This document shows positions 19,534 to 28,994 of a stretch of DNA of 64,000 nucleotides, in pieces. Source of the stretch: Candidatus Nitrosopumilus sp. GTDB taxonomy: Archaea > Thermoproteota > Nitrososphaeria > Nitrososphaerales > Nitrosopumilaceae. The stretch's first letter is position 1. Each line of letters opens with the position of its first letter. Made by a program: the position numbers and the translations under genes. Location of the stretch: assembly GCA_029255365.1 (NCBI GenBank), contig JAPFQF010000052.1:1-64000 (forward strand), written 5' to 3'. The notes beneath the pieces are model-generated. The model had not been told where the DNA came from, ran no database searches, and saw only the letters and a list, made by a program, of their open reading frames with translations.

Positions 19534-19543
19534 CGCAATTCAC

Positions 19544-19783
19544 CTAATTTTGTGATGGCGGAGGGGATATCATTACTACATTATCTCCTCTTACAACAAT
19601 GCTTCCAAGGCTCTTAGAATCGCCTTCAGTAGGAATTTCCTCTGAAGATTCGAGTAGCAGGTTCATGTGTTGGTCAAAACCTAAAAGATTACCTCTGATG
19701 GTCTTGTTTCCTTTGAGTTTTATCAATACAACTTGATTGATACTCTCATCCAATACTTTTACTGCCATATCAACGGACATCAA
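19544..19783 (-). CDS. Sm-like (LSm) RNA-binding protein
   Basis: [31 protein letters not shown]...[13 protein letters not shown]. Confidence 0.92.
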   Translation of the reverse strand: MMSVDMAVKVLDESINQVVLIKLKGNKTIRGNLLGFDQHMNLLLESSEEIPTEGDSKSLGSIVVRGDNVVMISPPPSQN

Positions 19784-19838
19784 TAATCACTTATTGACAT
19801 GGATATCAAGGCGTTATATTAAATTTCCATTGGTGAAA

Positions 19839-20597
19839 CTATGAGATGTGCCCAGTAAGGCAAGTTTGACACTTTTTTCCGAGGTTTTTGATAATTTCAT
19901 CTAGAATTGCTTGTCCGTCTTTCTTTGTAGCCTTTCTAGGATCGCCCCATATTCCGTTTTTGGTCGCTTTGGGAAATGATTGATTTGCTATTTTCCCCAG
20001 TTTGGCAATTTCCTGTTTTGTCATTCCTTCTGTGTCTAGTCCTTTTTTTGCCAAACTCATTTTGACATTTTTTGAAATTGCCAACATAAGTGAAGTCTCT
20101 ACAAAACCTGCATGGTCAAACTCTCTCTGCATGAAATGCCAGTATGATAATGGAAATACTTGCAGTTTGTTTTTTGAGATTTTTTTGAGTTTGACATCTA
20201 GATTCTTTATCGACTTTAGATTTCCATGATGTCCATTAATTATGAAAACAGTTCTGATGTTATTTGATAGTAGTGAGGAGCACAAATCAGTTAACACTGC
20301 ACGTAAAGTTGACTTGCTGATGCTTAGATTAAAAAAAGGTGCATGCTCATATGAAACTCCGTAGTTTAGTGTGGGAAGTAAAATATATCCGTATTTGTCT
20401 GAGATTTTTTTTGCAACTTCAGTTACGATGTCTGAATCAGTCGATACTGGCAGGTGCGGTCCATGTTGCTCAATTGAGCCTACGGGAATTACTGCAACCT
20501 GGTTTTTACTTGCAATTGATTTTCTAAGAATCGGATCAAACTGGGTTTTGATATCTGTCATTTGATTCACTTTGATTTGATGTGAACTTTTCTCCAA
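19839..20597 (-). CDS. Creatininase family protein
   Basis: VIPVGSIEQHGPHLPVSTDSDI, NGHHGN, HAGFVETSLML; real start may be the internal MTDIKTQ. Confidence 0.88.
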   Translation of the reverse strand: MEKSSHQIKVNQMTDIKTQFDPILRKSIASKNQVAVIPVGSIEQHGPHLPVSTDSDIVTEVAKKISDKYGYILLPTLNYGVSYEHAPFFNLSISKSTLRAVLTDLCSSLLSNNIRTVFIINGHHGNLKSIKNLDVKLKKISKNKLQVFPLSYWHFMQREFDHAGFVETSLMLAISKNVKMSLAKKGLDTEGMTKQEIAKLGKIANQSFPKATKNGIWGDPRKATKKDGQAILDEIIKNLGKKCQTCLTGHIS

Positions 20598-21436
20598 CGA
20601 ACTTCTAGTTTGTTTTCTAGATGCATTTTCATTGCTTTGAGTAACGTATCTGCTTCCAATTTTTGCCCCTTGACTTTCATTTCTTCTAATGTGTCGTTTG
20701 GATCAACTCTGAAAGAGTCCTGGAAAATTATTGGCCCTTGATCCAAGTTTTCAGTTACGTAATGAGATGTGACGCCAACAATCTTTGTACCTCTCTCAAA
20801 TGCTTGCTCGTATGCAGAAGCTCCTGGAAATGCGGGAAGCAGAGACGGATGAATGTTAATTATTCTATTTGGATATCTCCAAACAAAGTTTGGACTGAGT
20901 ATTCTCATGTATCTTGCAAGTGAGATTAGATCAATGTCGTACTTCTTACAAACTTGGATGATTTTCTCCTCTGCATTGACTTGAATTTTATCTTCTATTA
21001 CAACAAATGGAATTTTTGCCTTTTTTGCTAGCGGCTCTAAGGTTTTTTCAGTACCAATGATTACAGAAATTTTTCCTTTGAGTGATTTTGCATTTGCAAG
21101 AATTGTTTGAAGGCAAAGCGGTTCTTTAGTTACTAGTACTGCAATATTTTTTTGTGAATTTGTTTCATGATGAGTGCTGACATCCATTTTTTCTTTCTTA
21201 GATAGACTTTGAATATCCAAACCAAACTTTTTTACGTCGACTGATTTTGAAAAAGACACTTCTAGATACATGCCGAAAAGACCTTTGATTACATTTTGAT
21301 TTACTTTCTCGATGTTCCCGCCTTTGGAAAATGCAAAATTTGTAAACGTAGCTACGATTCCTTCTCTGTCTTTACCTACAACTGTAATTCCAACCACTGT
21401 TTTTTTCATGACTTTGTTTGCTGAGGATTTTCTCAT
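20567..21436 (-). CDS. purU: Formyltetrahydrofolate deformylase-like (ACT plus formyltransferase)
   Basis: N-terminal ACT, SLARYMRILSP, RIINIHPSLLPAFPG, VTSHYVTENLDQGPII. Confidence 0.88.
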   Translation of the reverse strand: MRKSSANKVMKKTVVGITVVGKDREGIVATFTNFAFSKGGNIEKVNQNVIKGLFGMYLEVSFSKSVDVKKFGLDIQSLSKKEKMDVSTHHETNSQKNIAVLVTKEPLCLQTILANAKSLKGKISVIIGTEKTLEPLAKKAKIPFVVIEDKIQVNAEEKIIQVCKKYDIDLISLARYMRILSPNFVWRYPNRIINIHPSLLPAFPGASAYEQAFERGTKIVGVTSHYVTENLDQGPIIFQDSFRVDPNDTLEEMKVKGQKLEADTLLKAMKMHLENKLEVRWRKVHIKSK

Positions 21437-21464
21437 TATTAATCATTCATAGAAATTAAAAAGG

Positions 21465-21549
21465 TGCGGGAGGTGGGATTTGAACCCACGAAATCCTGAG
21501 ATATAGGGTCCTAAGCCCTACGCCTTTGGCCAGGCTGGGCGACTCCCGC
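21465..21549 (-). tRNA. tRNA-Leu (TAG)
   Basis: GCGGGAG/CTCCCGC acceptor, TAGGG-CTTAGGA-CCCTA anticodon arm, long variable arm. Confidence 0.94.
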
Positions 21550-21584
21550 AACGGATTTGCCATTAAACACAAATTTATCTATTA

Positions 21585-22976
21585 TTGAACAGTAACATGG
21601 CAAAATTTTTTGGAACTAACGGAATTCGCGGAGTCTTCTCTGAAGATTTCACATTGGAATTTGTTCATGATATGACACTTGCAATTGGAACATACTTTGG
21701 AAAAGGACCGATATTGATAGGATTTGATGGACGAGAATCTAGCCCTGTGATATGCAAAGTAGTCCGTTCTGCTCTAAACTCTATTGGAATTGATTGCAAT
21801 GTTGCAGGAATAGTGCCGACACCGTGTCTAGAATATGCGGTAAAGAGTCTGGAGTATTCTGGCGGACTGATGATTACGGCATCTCACAATCCTCCGCAAT
21901 ACAATGGAATCAAGCCGTGTGCAAAAGATGGCGTAGAGATTTCACGTGAAGACGAATTGATTATTGAGGATATTTACTTGCAAAAAATCTGGCTGAAGAA
22001 ACCTGATTTATGGGGAGTGACTGGAACTGAAAACAGGGCAATTGAAACATATCTTAAAGGAATTGTTTCACACATTGATTCTAAACTCATAGAATCAAAA
22101 CATTTCAAAGTTGTTTTAGATTTAGGTAACGGTGCACAAGCAGTATCTGCGCCTAACTTTTGCGAATTACTTGGTTGCGAAACATTTCTTGTAAACCCAA
22201 AAATTGATGGTACATTTCCAGGACGAGGATCAGAACCAACACCACAAAATCTTTCTGAACTTTCAAAAACTGTAAGAGAACACAACGCAGATGTGGGAAT
22301 TGCATTTGACGGTGATGGCGACAGAAGTATTTTCTGTGATGGCATTGGAGACATCTTAACTGGAGACAAGTCCGCACTAGTACTTACACGCCATATTCTA
22401 AAGAAAAATCCAACATCTCTAGTTGTAACTTGTTTGAATTCCAGTTCCAACATTGAAGTTTTAGCTGAACAGTTTGATTCTGAAGTTATTAGAACCAAAG
22501 TGGGAAGTGTTGAAGTTTCTAGAAGAATGGTTTCAACTGATGCACTAATTGGATTTGAAGAAAATGGAGGTTACATGTATGGAAAACACAATCAAGTGAG
22601 GGACGGCTGCATGACTTTGGCATTGATGCTTGATTTGCTAGCAACATCTGGAAAGTCTCTTGCTGAAGAGATTGCTAGTTTACCTCCATCCTTTACGACA
22701 AAAGATAAAGTATTATGTTCACATGAAAAAGTTCCAAAACTAATTTCTTCTCTAAAGGAGGAATTTCCAAATTCTGATACCTCTGACGGTATCAAGATCA
22801 CAATTGATCTCAAAAATTGGGTGATGATTAGGCCGAGTGGAACAGAACCCATTGTTAGAATTTATGCAGAATCTGAAAGTCAGGAGAAGTTGGATGCCTT
22901 GATGTCAAAATACCTTGAAAAAGTCAGTTCTATTATTTCAGATAACACTTTTAAAACCAATCCAACCGATGGTTAG
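21585..22976 (+). CDS. glmM: Phosphoglucosamine mutase / phosphomannomutase family
   Basis: FGTNGIRG, MITASHNPPQYNGIK, AFDGDGDRSIF, RPSGTEPIVRIYAE. Confidence 0.9.
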   Translation: MNSNMAKFFGTNGIRGVFSEDFTLEFVHDMTLAIGTYFGKGPILIGFDGRESSPVICKVVRSALNSIGIDCNVAGIVPTPCLEYAVKSLEYSGGLMITASHNPPQYNGIKPCAKDGVEISREDELIIEDIYLQKIWLKKPDLWGVTGTENRAIETYLKGIVSHIDSKLIESKHFKVVLDLGNGAQAVSAPNFCELLGCETFLVNPKIDGTFPGRGSEPTPQNLSELSKTVREHNADVGIAFDGDGDRSIFCDGIGDILTGDKSALVLTRHILKKNPTSLVVTCLNSSSNIEVLAEQFDSEVIRTKVGSVEVSRRMVSTDALIGFEENGGYMYGKHNQVRDGCMTLALMLDLLATSGKSLAEEIASLPPSFTTKDKVLCSHEKVPKLISSLKEEFPNSDTSDGIKITIDLKNWVMIRPSGTEPIVRIYAESESQEKLDALMSKYLEKVSSIISDNTFKTNPTDG

Positions 22977-23007
22977 AATGGAGAATGAACCCCTAGGGTG
23001 ACGAAGT

Positions 23008-23394
23008 ATGGGAAAATCATATTATGTTAAATTTGAGACGCCAGAAGAACTCGTTGCGCCAATCTTGGAAGCCGTTAGAGTAGCATCTACCAGCGGCAAA
23101 GTCAAGAAAGGAACTAACGAGGCAACCAAGGCAATTGAACGTGGTACAAGTAAGTTAATTGTAATTGCTGAAGATGTTGAACCACCAGAGGTAGTAGCCC
23201 ATCTTCCAATTCTATGCGAGGAACAAGGTGCAGCATATGCATTTGTACCAAGCAAATCGGAATTAGGTAAATCATTAGGCATTGATATTACTTCTGCCGC
23301 TGCTGCAATTTTGGATGCAGGTGATGCACAACACATCGTAGACCAAGTTGTATCAGCTATCGCTAAAATTAAAGGCGGTAAGACCAAAGAATGA
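23008..23394 (+). CDS. rpl7ae: 50S ribosomal protein L7Ae
   Basis: [53 protein letters not shown]. Confidence 0.97.
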   Translation: MGKSYYVKFETPEELVAPILEAVRVASTSGKVKKGTNEATKAIERGTSKLIVIAEDVEPPEVVAHLPILCEEQGAAYAFVPSKSELGKSLGIDITSAAAAILDAGDAQHIVDQVVSAIAKIKGGKTKE

Positions 23395-23603
23395 GTCAAA
23401 ACTCTGAAGAAGTAGTCCAATCTGAAATTATTCAAATTGTCGGTAGAACAGGCATTGCTGGTGAAGTAATTCAAGTTAGAGTTAAAGTTCTTACTGGTAA
23501 GGATAGAGGCAGAATTCTTACAAGAAACGTCAAAGGTTCTATTAGAATGGGAGAAATCCTGATGCTAAGAGAAACCGAGAGAGAAGCAAAGAAAATTCAT
23601 TAG
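23391..23603 (+). CDS. rps28e: 30S ribosomal protein S28e
   Basis: [38 protein letters not shown]. Confidence 0.96.
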   Translation: MSQNSEEVVQSEIIQIVGRTGIAGEVIQVRVKVLTGKDRGRILTRNVKGSIRMGEILMLRETEREAKKIH

Positions 23604-23611
23604 GTGATTAG

Positions 23612-23812
23612 ATGAGTCTTTTAGTTAAACCATGTACTTTCTGTGATAGACCGGTTGCAAAAGGATCTGGTACAATGTATGCCAAAAACAACGGAACTAT
23701 TGAGTGGTATTGCTCTGCAAAATGTAAAAAGAATGGACTGGTCCTGAAACGTGATCCAAGAAAATTAAAGTGGACAAAAAAATACGTTAAAGGCGGAATT
23801 AGAAAGTCGTAG
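23612..23812 (+). CDS. rpl24e: 50S ribosomal protein L24e
   Basis: CTFCDRPVAKGSGTMYAKNNGTIEWYCSAKCKKN. Confidence 0.95.
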   Translation: MSLLVKPCTFCDRPVAKGSGTMYAKNNGTIEWYCSAKCKKNGLVLKRDPRKLKWTKKYVKGGIRKS

Positions 23813-23814
23813 AA

Positions 23815-24216
23815 TTGACTGAACAATCCTTGTTCATTGTAAAGCCCGATGCTGTATCAAGAAATCTAGTTGGTGAAGTTGTATCAAGATTTGAAAGAAA
23901 AGGATTCAAACTTTTGAAATTAAAGATGTTTACGTTTACTCAAGCCCAAGCAGAAAATTTCTATGGTGTTCACAAAGACAAACCATTCTTTGGCGAGTTG
24001 ACATCATTTATCACATCAGGACCTGTTGTAGCTGCAATCATTGAAGGGAATAATGCAATTGCTACTACCAGAATAATGATTGGCGCAACAAAATCGTTTG
24101 AAGCAGACCCTGGCTCTATTAGAGGAGACTTTGGATTGGGATTCAGCGAAAACATTATTCACGCATCAGATTCACAAGAAAGTTTTGATCATGAATCGAG
24201 GGTAGCATTTGAGTGA
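23815..24216 (+). CDS. ndk: Nucleoside-diphosphate kinase (TTG start)
   Basis: IVKPDAVSRNLVGEVVSRFE, GSIRGDFG, NIIHASDS. Confidence 0.96.
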   Translation: MTEQSLFIVKPDAVSRNLVGEVVSRFERKGFKLLKLKMFTFTQAQAENFYGVHKDKPFFGELTSFITSGPVVAAIIEGNNAIATTRIMIGATKSFEADPGSIRGDFGLGFSENIIHASDSQESFDHESRVAFE

Positions 24217-24222
24217 TCTGAT

Positions 24223-26004
24223 TTGCACATTCGTCAGCCAATAGTGGCAGTTCTTGGCCACGTAGATTCTGGAAAAACATCTCTCTTAGATAGAATTCGC
24301 GGAACAGGCGTTCAAGGCAGAGAAGCAGGCGGAATTACTCAGCATATTGGCGCAAGTTTTCTTCCAACTGAAACAATTAAGGAAATGTGTGGCCCATTAT
24401 ACAAAAAACTTGAACAGTCAGAAAACAAAGTTCCTGGACTTTTAGTGATTGACACCCCTGGACACGAGGTTTTTACAAATCTTCGTTCCAGGGGAGGGTC
24501 TGCTGCTGATATTGCGATTTTGGTAGTCGATGTCAATCGTGGATTTCAACCACAGACAAATGAAAGTTTAAAAATTCTACAGAGCAGAAAAGTGCCATTT
24601 GTTGTTGCGCTAAACAAATGTGATCAAATCTCCGGATGGCGAAAATCCGAAACTAAATTCATTTCCCAATCCATCAAAGAACAAGATGCATCAGTCCAAG
24701 CTGATCTGGATCAAAAACTCTATGATGTTGTGGGAACTTTATCTATTTTAGGATACAAATCTGAAGCATTTTATCGCGTACAGGACTTTAAATCAGAAAT
24801 TGCCATAGTCCCTATCTCTGCACGTTCTGGAGTTGGCATCCCTGAACTACTTAGCGTTTTAGTTGGATTGACTCAACAATATCTTCAAAAAAGACTCAAC
24901 CAAGAAGAAAAAGAACCGCGCGGTATCGTGCTTGAAGTAAAAGATGAGGTTGGATTAGGACAAACAGCTAACATCATCTTGATTGACGGGATAATCAGGA
25001 AGGAAAATAGCATAGTTGTTGCAAAACGTGATGGCGTAATAGTTACAAAACCCAAGGCATTACTTTTACCAAAACCTCTTGATGAAATGCGTGATCCTCG
25101 AGATAAATTCATGGCAGTTTCCCAAGTGGAAGCAGCAGCAGGTCTAAAAATTGCATCACCTGATCTTGAAGGTGTTCTTCCAGGGAGTACGCTGTATGTT
25201 GCATCAAATGCCGAGGAGATTGCAAAATACACCAAACTCATTGAATCTGAAATGAAATCTGTGTTTGTTGATACAGAAACCAATGGAATTATTCTAAAAT
25301 GCGACACTATAGGCTCACTTGAGGCCATAATGGAGATGCTCAGACGTTCTCAAGTTCCTGTTGCCAAAGCTGACATTGGCCCTGTAACTAGACGAGACGT
25401 AATAGATGCAAAAGCAATCAAAGAAAACGATAGACATTTGGGAATTGTTTTGGCATTTAATGTCAAAGTATTGGCTGATGCAAAAGAAGAATCAGAAACA
25501 AGCCACATCAAACTCTTTGAGGACAGGGTAATCTACAGTTTAATTGACAACTATAACGCATGGGTGGAGGAAGACTCTGCAAATGCAGAAGATGCAATGT
25601 TTGCAGAACTGACACCTGTATCCAAATTCACTTTTCTCAAAGGGATGGTTTTCAGAAATAACAATCCTGCAGTATTTGGAGTACGTGTAGATGTTGGAAC
25701 TCTGAAACACAAAATACCATTTATGAATATGGCTGGCAGAAAGGTAGGAAACATACACCAACTCCAGCTTGATAAAAAGACCGTGCCTTCAGCAAAGGCA
25801 GGAAACGAGGTTGCGTGTTCTGTTAAAGATGTTACAATTGGAAGACAAATTTTTGAGGAAGAAGTTTACTATACATTCCCACCATCACCTGAAGCAAAAT
25901 TATTGCTCAATAAATTCATGCACAAGCTGAGTACTGAAGAACAAGTGGTTCTAAATGAGATAGTGAGAATTCAGCGAACGATAGAGCCCATCTATGCTTA
26001 CTAG
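24223..26004 (+). CDS. infB: Translation initiation factor aIF5B (IF-2)
   Basis: VLGHVDSGKTSLLDRIRGT, DTPGHEVFTNLR, NKCDQI. Confidence 0.96.
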   Translation: MHIRQPIVAVLGHVDSGKTSLLDRIRGTGVQGREAGGITQHIGASFLPTETIKEMCGPLYKKLEQSENKVPGLLVIDTPGHEVFTNLRSRGGSAADIAILVVDVNRGFQPQTNESLKILQSRKVPFVVALNKCDQISGWRKSETKFISQSIKEQDASVQADLDQKLYDVVGTLSILGYKSEAFYRVQDFKSEIAIVPISARSGVGIPELLSVLVGLTQQYLQKRLNQEEKEPRGIVLEVKDEVGLGQTANIILIDGIIRKENSIVVAKRDGVIVTKPKALLLPKPLDEMRDPRDKFMAVSQVEAAAGLKIASPDLEGVLPGSTLYVASNAEEIAKYTKLIESEMKSVFVDTETNGIILKCDTIGSLEAIMEMLRRSQVPVAKADIGPVTRRDVIDAKAIKENDRHLGIVLAFNVKVLADAKEESETSHIKLFEDRVIYSLIDNYNAWVEEDSANAEDAMFAELTPVSKFTFLKGMVFRNNNPAVFGVRVDVGTLKHKIPFMNMAGRKVGNIHQLQLDKKTVPSAKAGNEVACSVKDVTIGRQIFEEEVYYTFPPSPEAKLLLNKFMHKLSTEEQVVLNEIVRIQRTIEPIYAY

Positions 26005-26402
26005 TTTGAATGTTTTTTACAAATCATGTGAATTCCAGGGGCGCCTACCGCCCCCATCATTTTATCTATTATTTGTCCTGACTTGAACATGATAAAAGTT
26101 GGAATTGACTGTACTGCATATTTCGTAGATATGTTTTGATTCTGATCAACATTGACTCTGGCAAATTTTACATTTGGATATGTCTTTGAGAGACTCTCAA
26201 ATATCGGATGCATTGATTTGCATGGACCGCACCATTCTGCCCAAAAATCCACCAGTGTTGGCTTCTCCGCAGATACTGTTTGGTCAAAGTTAGACTCGTT
26301 CAAATCTATAATCCCAGGCTCAATTACGGGCGATGCTTTTGGTTTTAGCATCTCCTCCATCTTTCTTTGCATGATTTTAGCAATTTCTGGGTCTTCAGAC
26401 AA
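26001..26402 (-). CDS. Thioredoxin (second copy)
   Basis: LVDFWAEWCGPCKSMHPIFESL, QSIPTFIMFKSG. Confidence 0.94.
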   Translation of the reverse strand: MSEDPEIAKIMQRKMEEMLKPKASPVIEPGIIDLNESNFDQTVSAEKPTLVDFWAEWCGPCKSMHPIFESLSKTYPNVKFARVNVDQNQNISTKYAVQSIPTFIMFKSGQIIDKMMGAVGAPGIHMICKKHSN

Positions 26403-26433
26403 TGTGTATTTTTATTATGTTCTACTAAAAAAT

Positions 26434-26592
26434 CTATGTTGACAAATCATCATCTGCTGTCTTGATGGGTATCGCTTCAAATCTTTTTGAATTACAAATT
26501 GGGCATCCGTCAATGTATTTTGTAAAACTGACTGAGGTGTATACAATTCCACATTCCCCACAAATTCTTAGATTTCTAGCTAGCTTGCCCAT
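26434..26592 (-). CDS. Small zinc-ribbon protein
   Basis: Manual translation MGKLARNLRICGECGIVYTSVSFTKYIDGCPICNSKRFEAIPIKTADDDLST*; below ORF-track cutoff. Confidence 0.7.
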   Translation of the reverse strand: MGKLARNLRICGECGIVYTSVSFTKYIDGCPICNSKRFEAIPIKTADDDLST

Positions 26593-26640
26593 CCTTGATT
26601 ATGGAAAAGTATTGTGATTAAAACTTAACTTTGAAAATTA

Positions 26641-27999
26641 TTACCAGAATTGCCACCATGGCTTTTGTTTTATTTTTGTATGACCCTCAATCTCACAAAC
26701 CTTGCCAACAAGTTCCGTTCCTTCTCCGCATTGACCATACTCTATTTCATCAAAAATCGTACATACGTCACCAATTAGCCTAGTTCCTTCTCCACACTGA
26801 CCAAATTTTGGCTTTTTAATTTCTGGTTCATCTAACCCTACTGCTTGATAAATTGTAATCTCTGGATATGTCTCATCAAACCATTTCTTGTATGTTGCTT
26901 CTTTGTTGTATCTGTCAATGTAATATTGAGGATCTAAATTTGGATCAACAAACGGTGCTAATACTTTGGGCTCTTCCAATCCTACAGCCTCATAAATTGA
27001 AGAATACTCTGAATAGTTATCATCAAACCATTTCTTGTATGTTGGTTCTGTATTGTATCTGTTAACATAGCTCTGCGGATCTTTTGTCTCATCAACAAAC
27101 GGTGCTAATACTTTGGGCTCTTCCAATCCTACAGCCTCATAAATTGAAGAATACTCTGAATAGTTATCATCAAACCATTTCTTGTATGTTGGTTCCGTGT
27201 TGTATCTGTCAACATAGCTCTGCGGATCTTTTGCCTCGTCAACAAATGATGCCAATCCATTTGGCTCTGTTGGTGTTGGCTCTGTTGGTGTTGGCTCTGT
27301 TGGTGTTGGCTCAGGCTCTTTTTCTGGGTCTTTTACTGGTTCGACATATGCTTGCCTTACCGTAATCGTTACGTTTTCTTTATCTTCTTGACCCCCACTG
27401 TTTACTATGACATCAAAATTATACATTACATCCTGAATATTCCCATGAGATTTTGATGGAGTCCAAACAAATTTCCCTGTACTTGAATCAATTGTAGCAC
27501 CAGTCGGCTCATTCTTTAAACTAAATACTGAATCTTTAACTGAACTGTCGCTAAGACTAGCTGTGAATGTAACGGTCTTTTCAACTTCGACTGTTTTATC
27601 TGGGATTTCATTTAGTTGCAATACGAAATCAGGAACTTCAGATACTTTCTCCCCGTCAAATTCTAGAAGAATGCTAGTTCCATTCTCAATTTTATTCACA
27701 AATGCTGTTGCATTATAAGTTCCAATTGCAGAAAAAATATTTTTTACAGACTGTGGAATTGTCTCAAATTCTCCAACAGGATCAGAAAAACCACCAAGTA
27801 ATTTTGATTTTCCGGTAGGATCTTTGACTGCTACATTTACTAATACGCTACCCTCATTTTCACTACCAAAAAATGATATCTTTTCATCAACCGTGTAGAA
27901 GTTTTTTCCAAGGGATACTTCTGTCACTTCAGCATTTGCAGGCACCACCATTAGAATTACAAGTGAAAATATCGAAAATAGTCCTAATTTTCTTTGCAT
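26641..27999 (-). CDS. Exported repeat-containing protein
   Basis: Signal peptide, putative-Ig-like region, PTEPTPTEP linker, three ~49-aa repeats, two FGQCGEGT..VC repeats. Confidence 0.8.
   Translation of the reverse strand: MQRKLGLFSIFSLVILMVVPANAEVTEVSLGKNFYTVDEKISFFGSENEGSVLVNVAVKDPTGKSKLLGGFSDPVGEFETIPQSVKNIFSAIGTYNATAFVNKIENGTSILLEFDGEKVSEVPDFVLQLNEIPDKTVEVEKTVTFTASLSDSSVKDSVFSLKNEPTGATIDSSTGKFVWTPSKSHGNIQDVMYNFDVIVNSGGQEDKENVTITVRQAYVEPVKDPEKEPEPTPTEPTPTEPTPTEPNGLASFVDEAKDPQSYVDRYNTEPTYKKWFDDNYSEYSSIYEAVGLEEPKVLAPFVDETKDPQSYVNRYNTEPTYKKWFDDNYSEYSSIYEAVGLEEPKVLAPFVDPNLDPQYYIDRYNKEATYKKWFDETYPEITIYQAVGLDEPEIKKPKFGQCGEGTRLIGDVCTIFDEIEYGQCGEGTELVGKVCEIEGHTKIKQKPWWQFW
26797..27264. repeat. 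Tandem 147-bp (49-aa) coding repeat, about 3 copies
   Basis: Phase marker (a/g)tcaacaaa at 26944, 27091 and 27238, exactly 147 bp apart; two central units near-identical at DNA level. Confidence 0.92.
27263..27312. repeat. 15-bp short tandem repeat ggctctgttggtgtt, 3 copies
   Basis: Read directly; encodes PTEPTPTEPTPTEP. Confidence 0.9.
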
Positions 28000-28078
28000 A
28001 ATGGTGAGTTTGCAGCCGAGTCTTTTAAAAAACGCGTATAACTTATTCTAGGGGATTGCGAATAATTATTCACAAACT

Positions 28079-28498
28079 TTACAAGTCGAGCAGAAATCGC
28101 ATGTAAACCCCATTACCGTCTTGTCTTATCTCCATGTCGTAAAATGTGGGTGCCTTGATTTCCACTTTGAAATTGTGCCTTTTCACATCCAATGTTTCTC
28201 CATACGCGGTTGCGTTGATTTTGTATCCGCCTTCTTCTTCGATGTCAAATTCCAGTCTTTTGATTGCAAATCCCTCGGTAATGAGAATAAACGGTATTTC
28301 CTCCAGCCAGCTATACAAAAGATAGCGGATGTCTTTTCCGTTAGCGGAGAATTTCATCTGCCCTTTTTCATCTACTTTGTCTTGGTCTAGAGTTAAATTA
28401 ATTTCTGCATCAGCTGCGACTGCAAATGCCTCTTTGAGGTCTTTTGCAGTAACTTCAATTATTGCATCAGTCGCATGATCTAAAAACTTGTAACTCAT
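28079..28498 (-). CDS. Archease
   Basis: MSYKFLDHATDAIIEVTAKDLKEAFAVAADAE...YLLYSWLEEIPF. Confidence 0.93.
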   Translation of the reverse strand: MSYKFLDHATDAIIEVTAKDLKEAFAVAADAEINLTLDQDKVDEKGQMKFSANGKDIRYLLYSWLEEIPFILITEGFAIKRLEFDIEEEGGYKINATAYGETLDVKRHNFKVEIKAPTFYDMEIRQDGNGVYMRFLLDL

Positions 28499-28538
28499 TT
28501 GAAAATTTGCACTCTATCTGATTATTAATTTAGATGAT

Positions 28539-28904
28539 TTACTCTGCTTTCTCATCTAGTTGTATGATCCCAAACATGTTGCCTTCAGTGTCTGCACATT
28601 GTGCAAACCATCCAACTTTTAGAATTGCCATTTTTGGTATGATCAAATGTCCTCCATTCTCTGTGATTTTCTTTGCAAATTCATCTACCGATGGAACATT
28701 AATTGTATTTGACATTCCCATTTGACCTGGAATTCTTTTTGACATGCCTCCATCAATTCCTGGCTGCTCTGTCCCTGTCTTTGCCATCCAGTAGTCTACC
28801 GGTCCATCCCATTTCTCAAACTTCCAATCAAAGACCTTGCTGTAGAACTTTTGTGCTCTTTCTGGATTGTCAACCGGTATATCAAAATGGGAAATTCTTG
28901 GCAT
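28539..28904 (-). CDS. VOC/glyoxalase family protein
   Basis: ISHFDIPVDNPERAQKFYSKVFDWKFEKWDGP...ADTEGNMFGIIQ. Confidence 0.9.
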   Translation of the reverse strand: MPRISHFDIPVDNPERAQKFYSKVFDWKFEKWDGPVDYWMAKTGTEQPGIDGGMSKRIPGQMGMSNTINVPSVDEFAKKITENGGHLIIPKMAILKVGWFAQCADTEGNMFGIIQLDEKAE

Positions 28905-28994
28905 GAATTTTTCATCAAGACAAATTATTTAAAACTGATCTTTACCGTGACAAATTCACTATTTTAAAATTAGAAAACAATCCACCTTATTTTC

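Noticed and set aside
26797-27312. Possible CRISPR-like direct repeats
   Set aside because: Repeats are contiguous, in frame, 147 bp and 15 bp long, without unique spacers; no cas genes anywhere in the window.
26868-27365. Repetitive plus-strand ORFs (MSHQTISCMLLLCC...)
   Set aside because: Antisense reading of the 147-bp repeat gene, which has the signal peptide and coherent domains.
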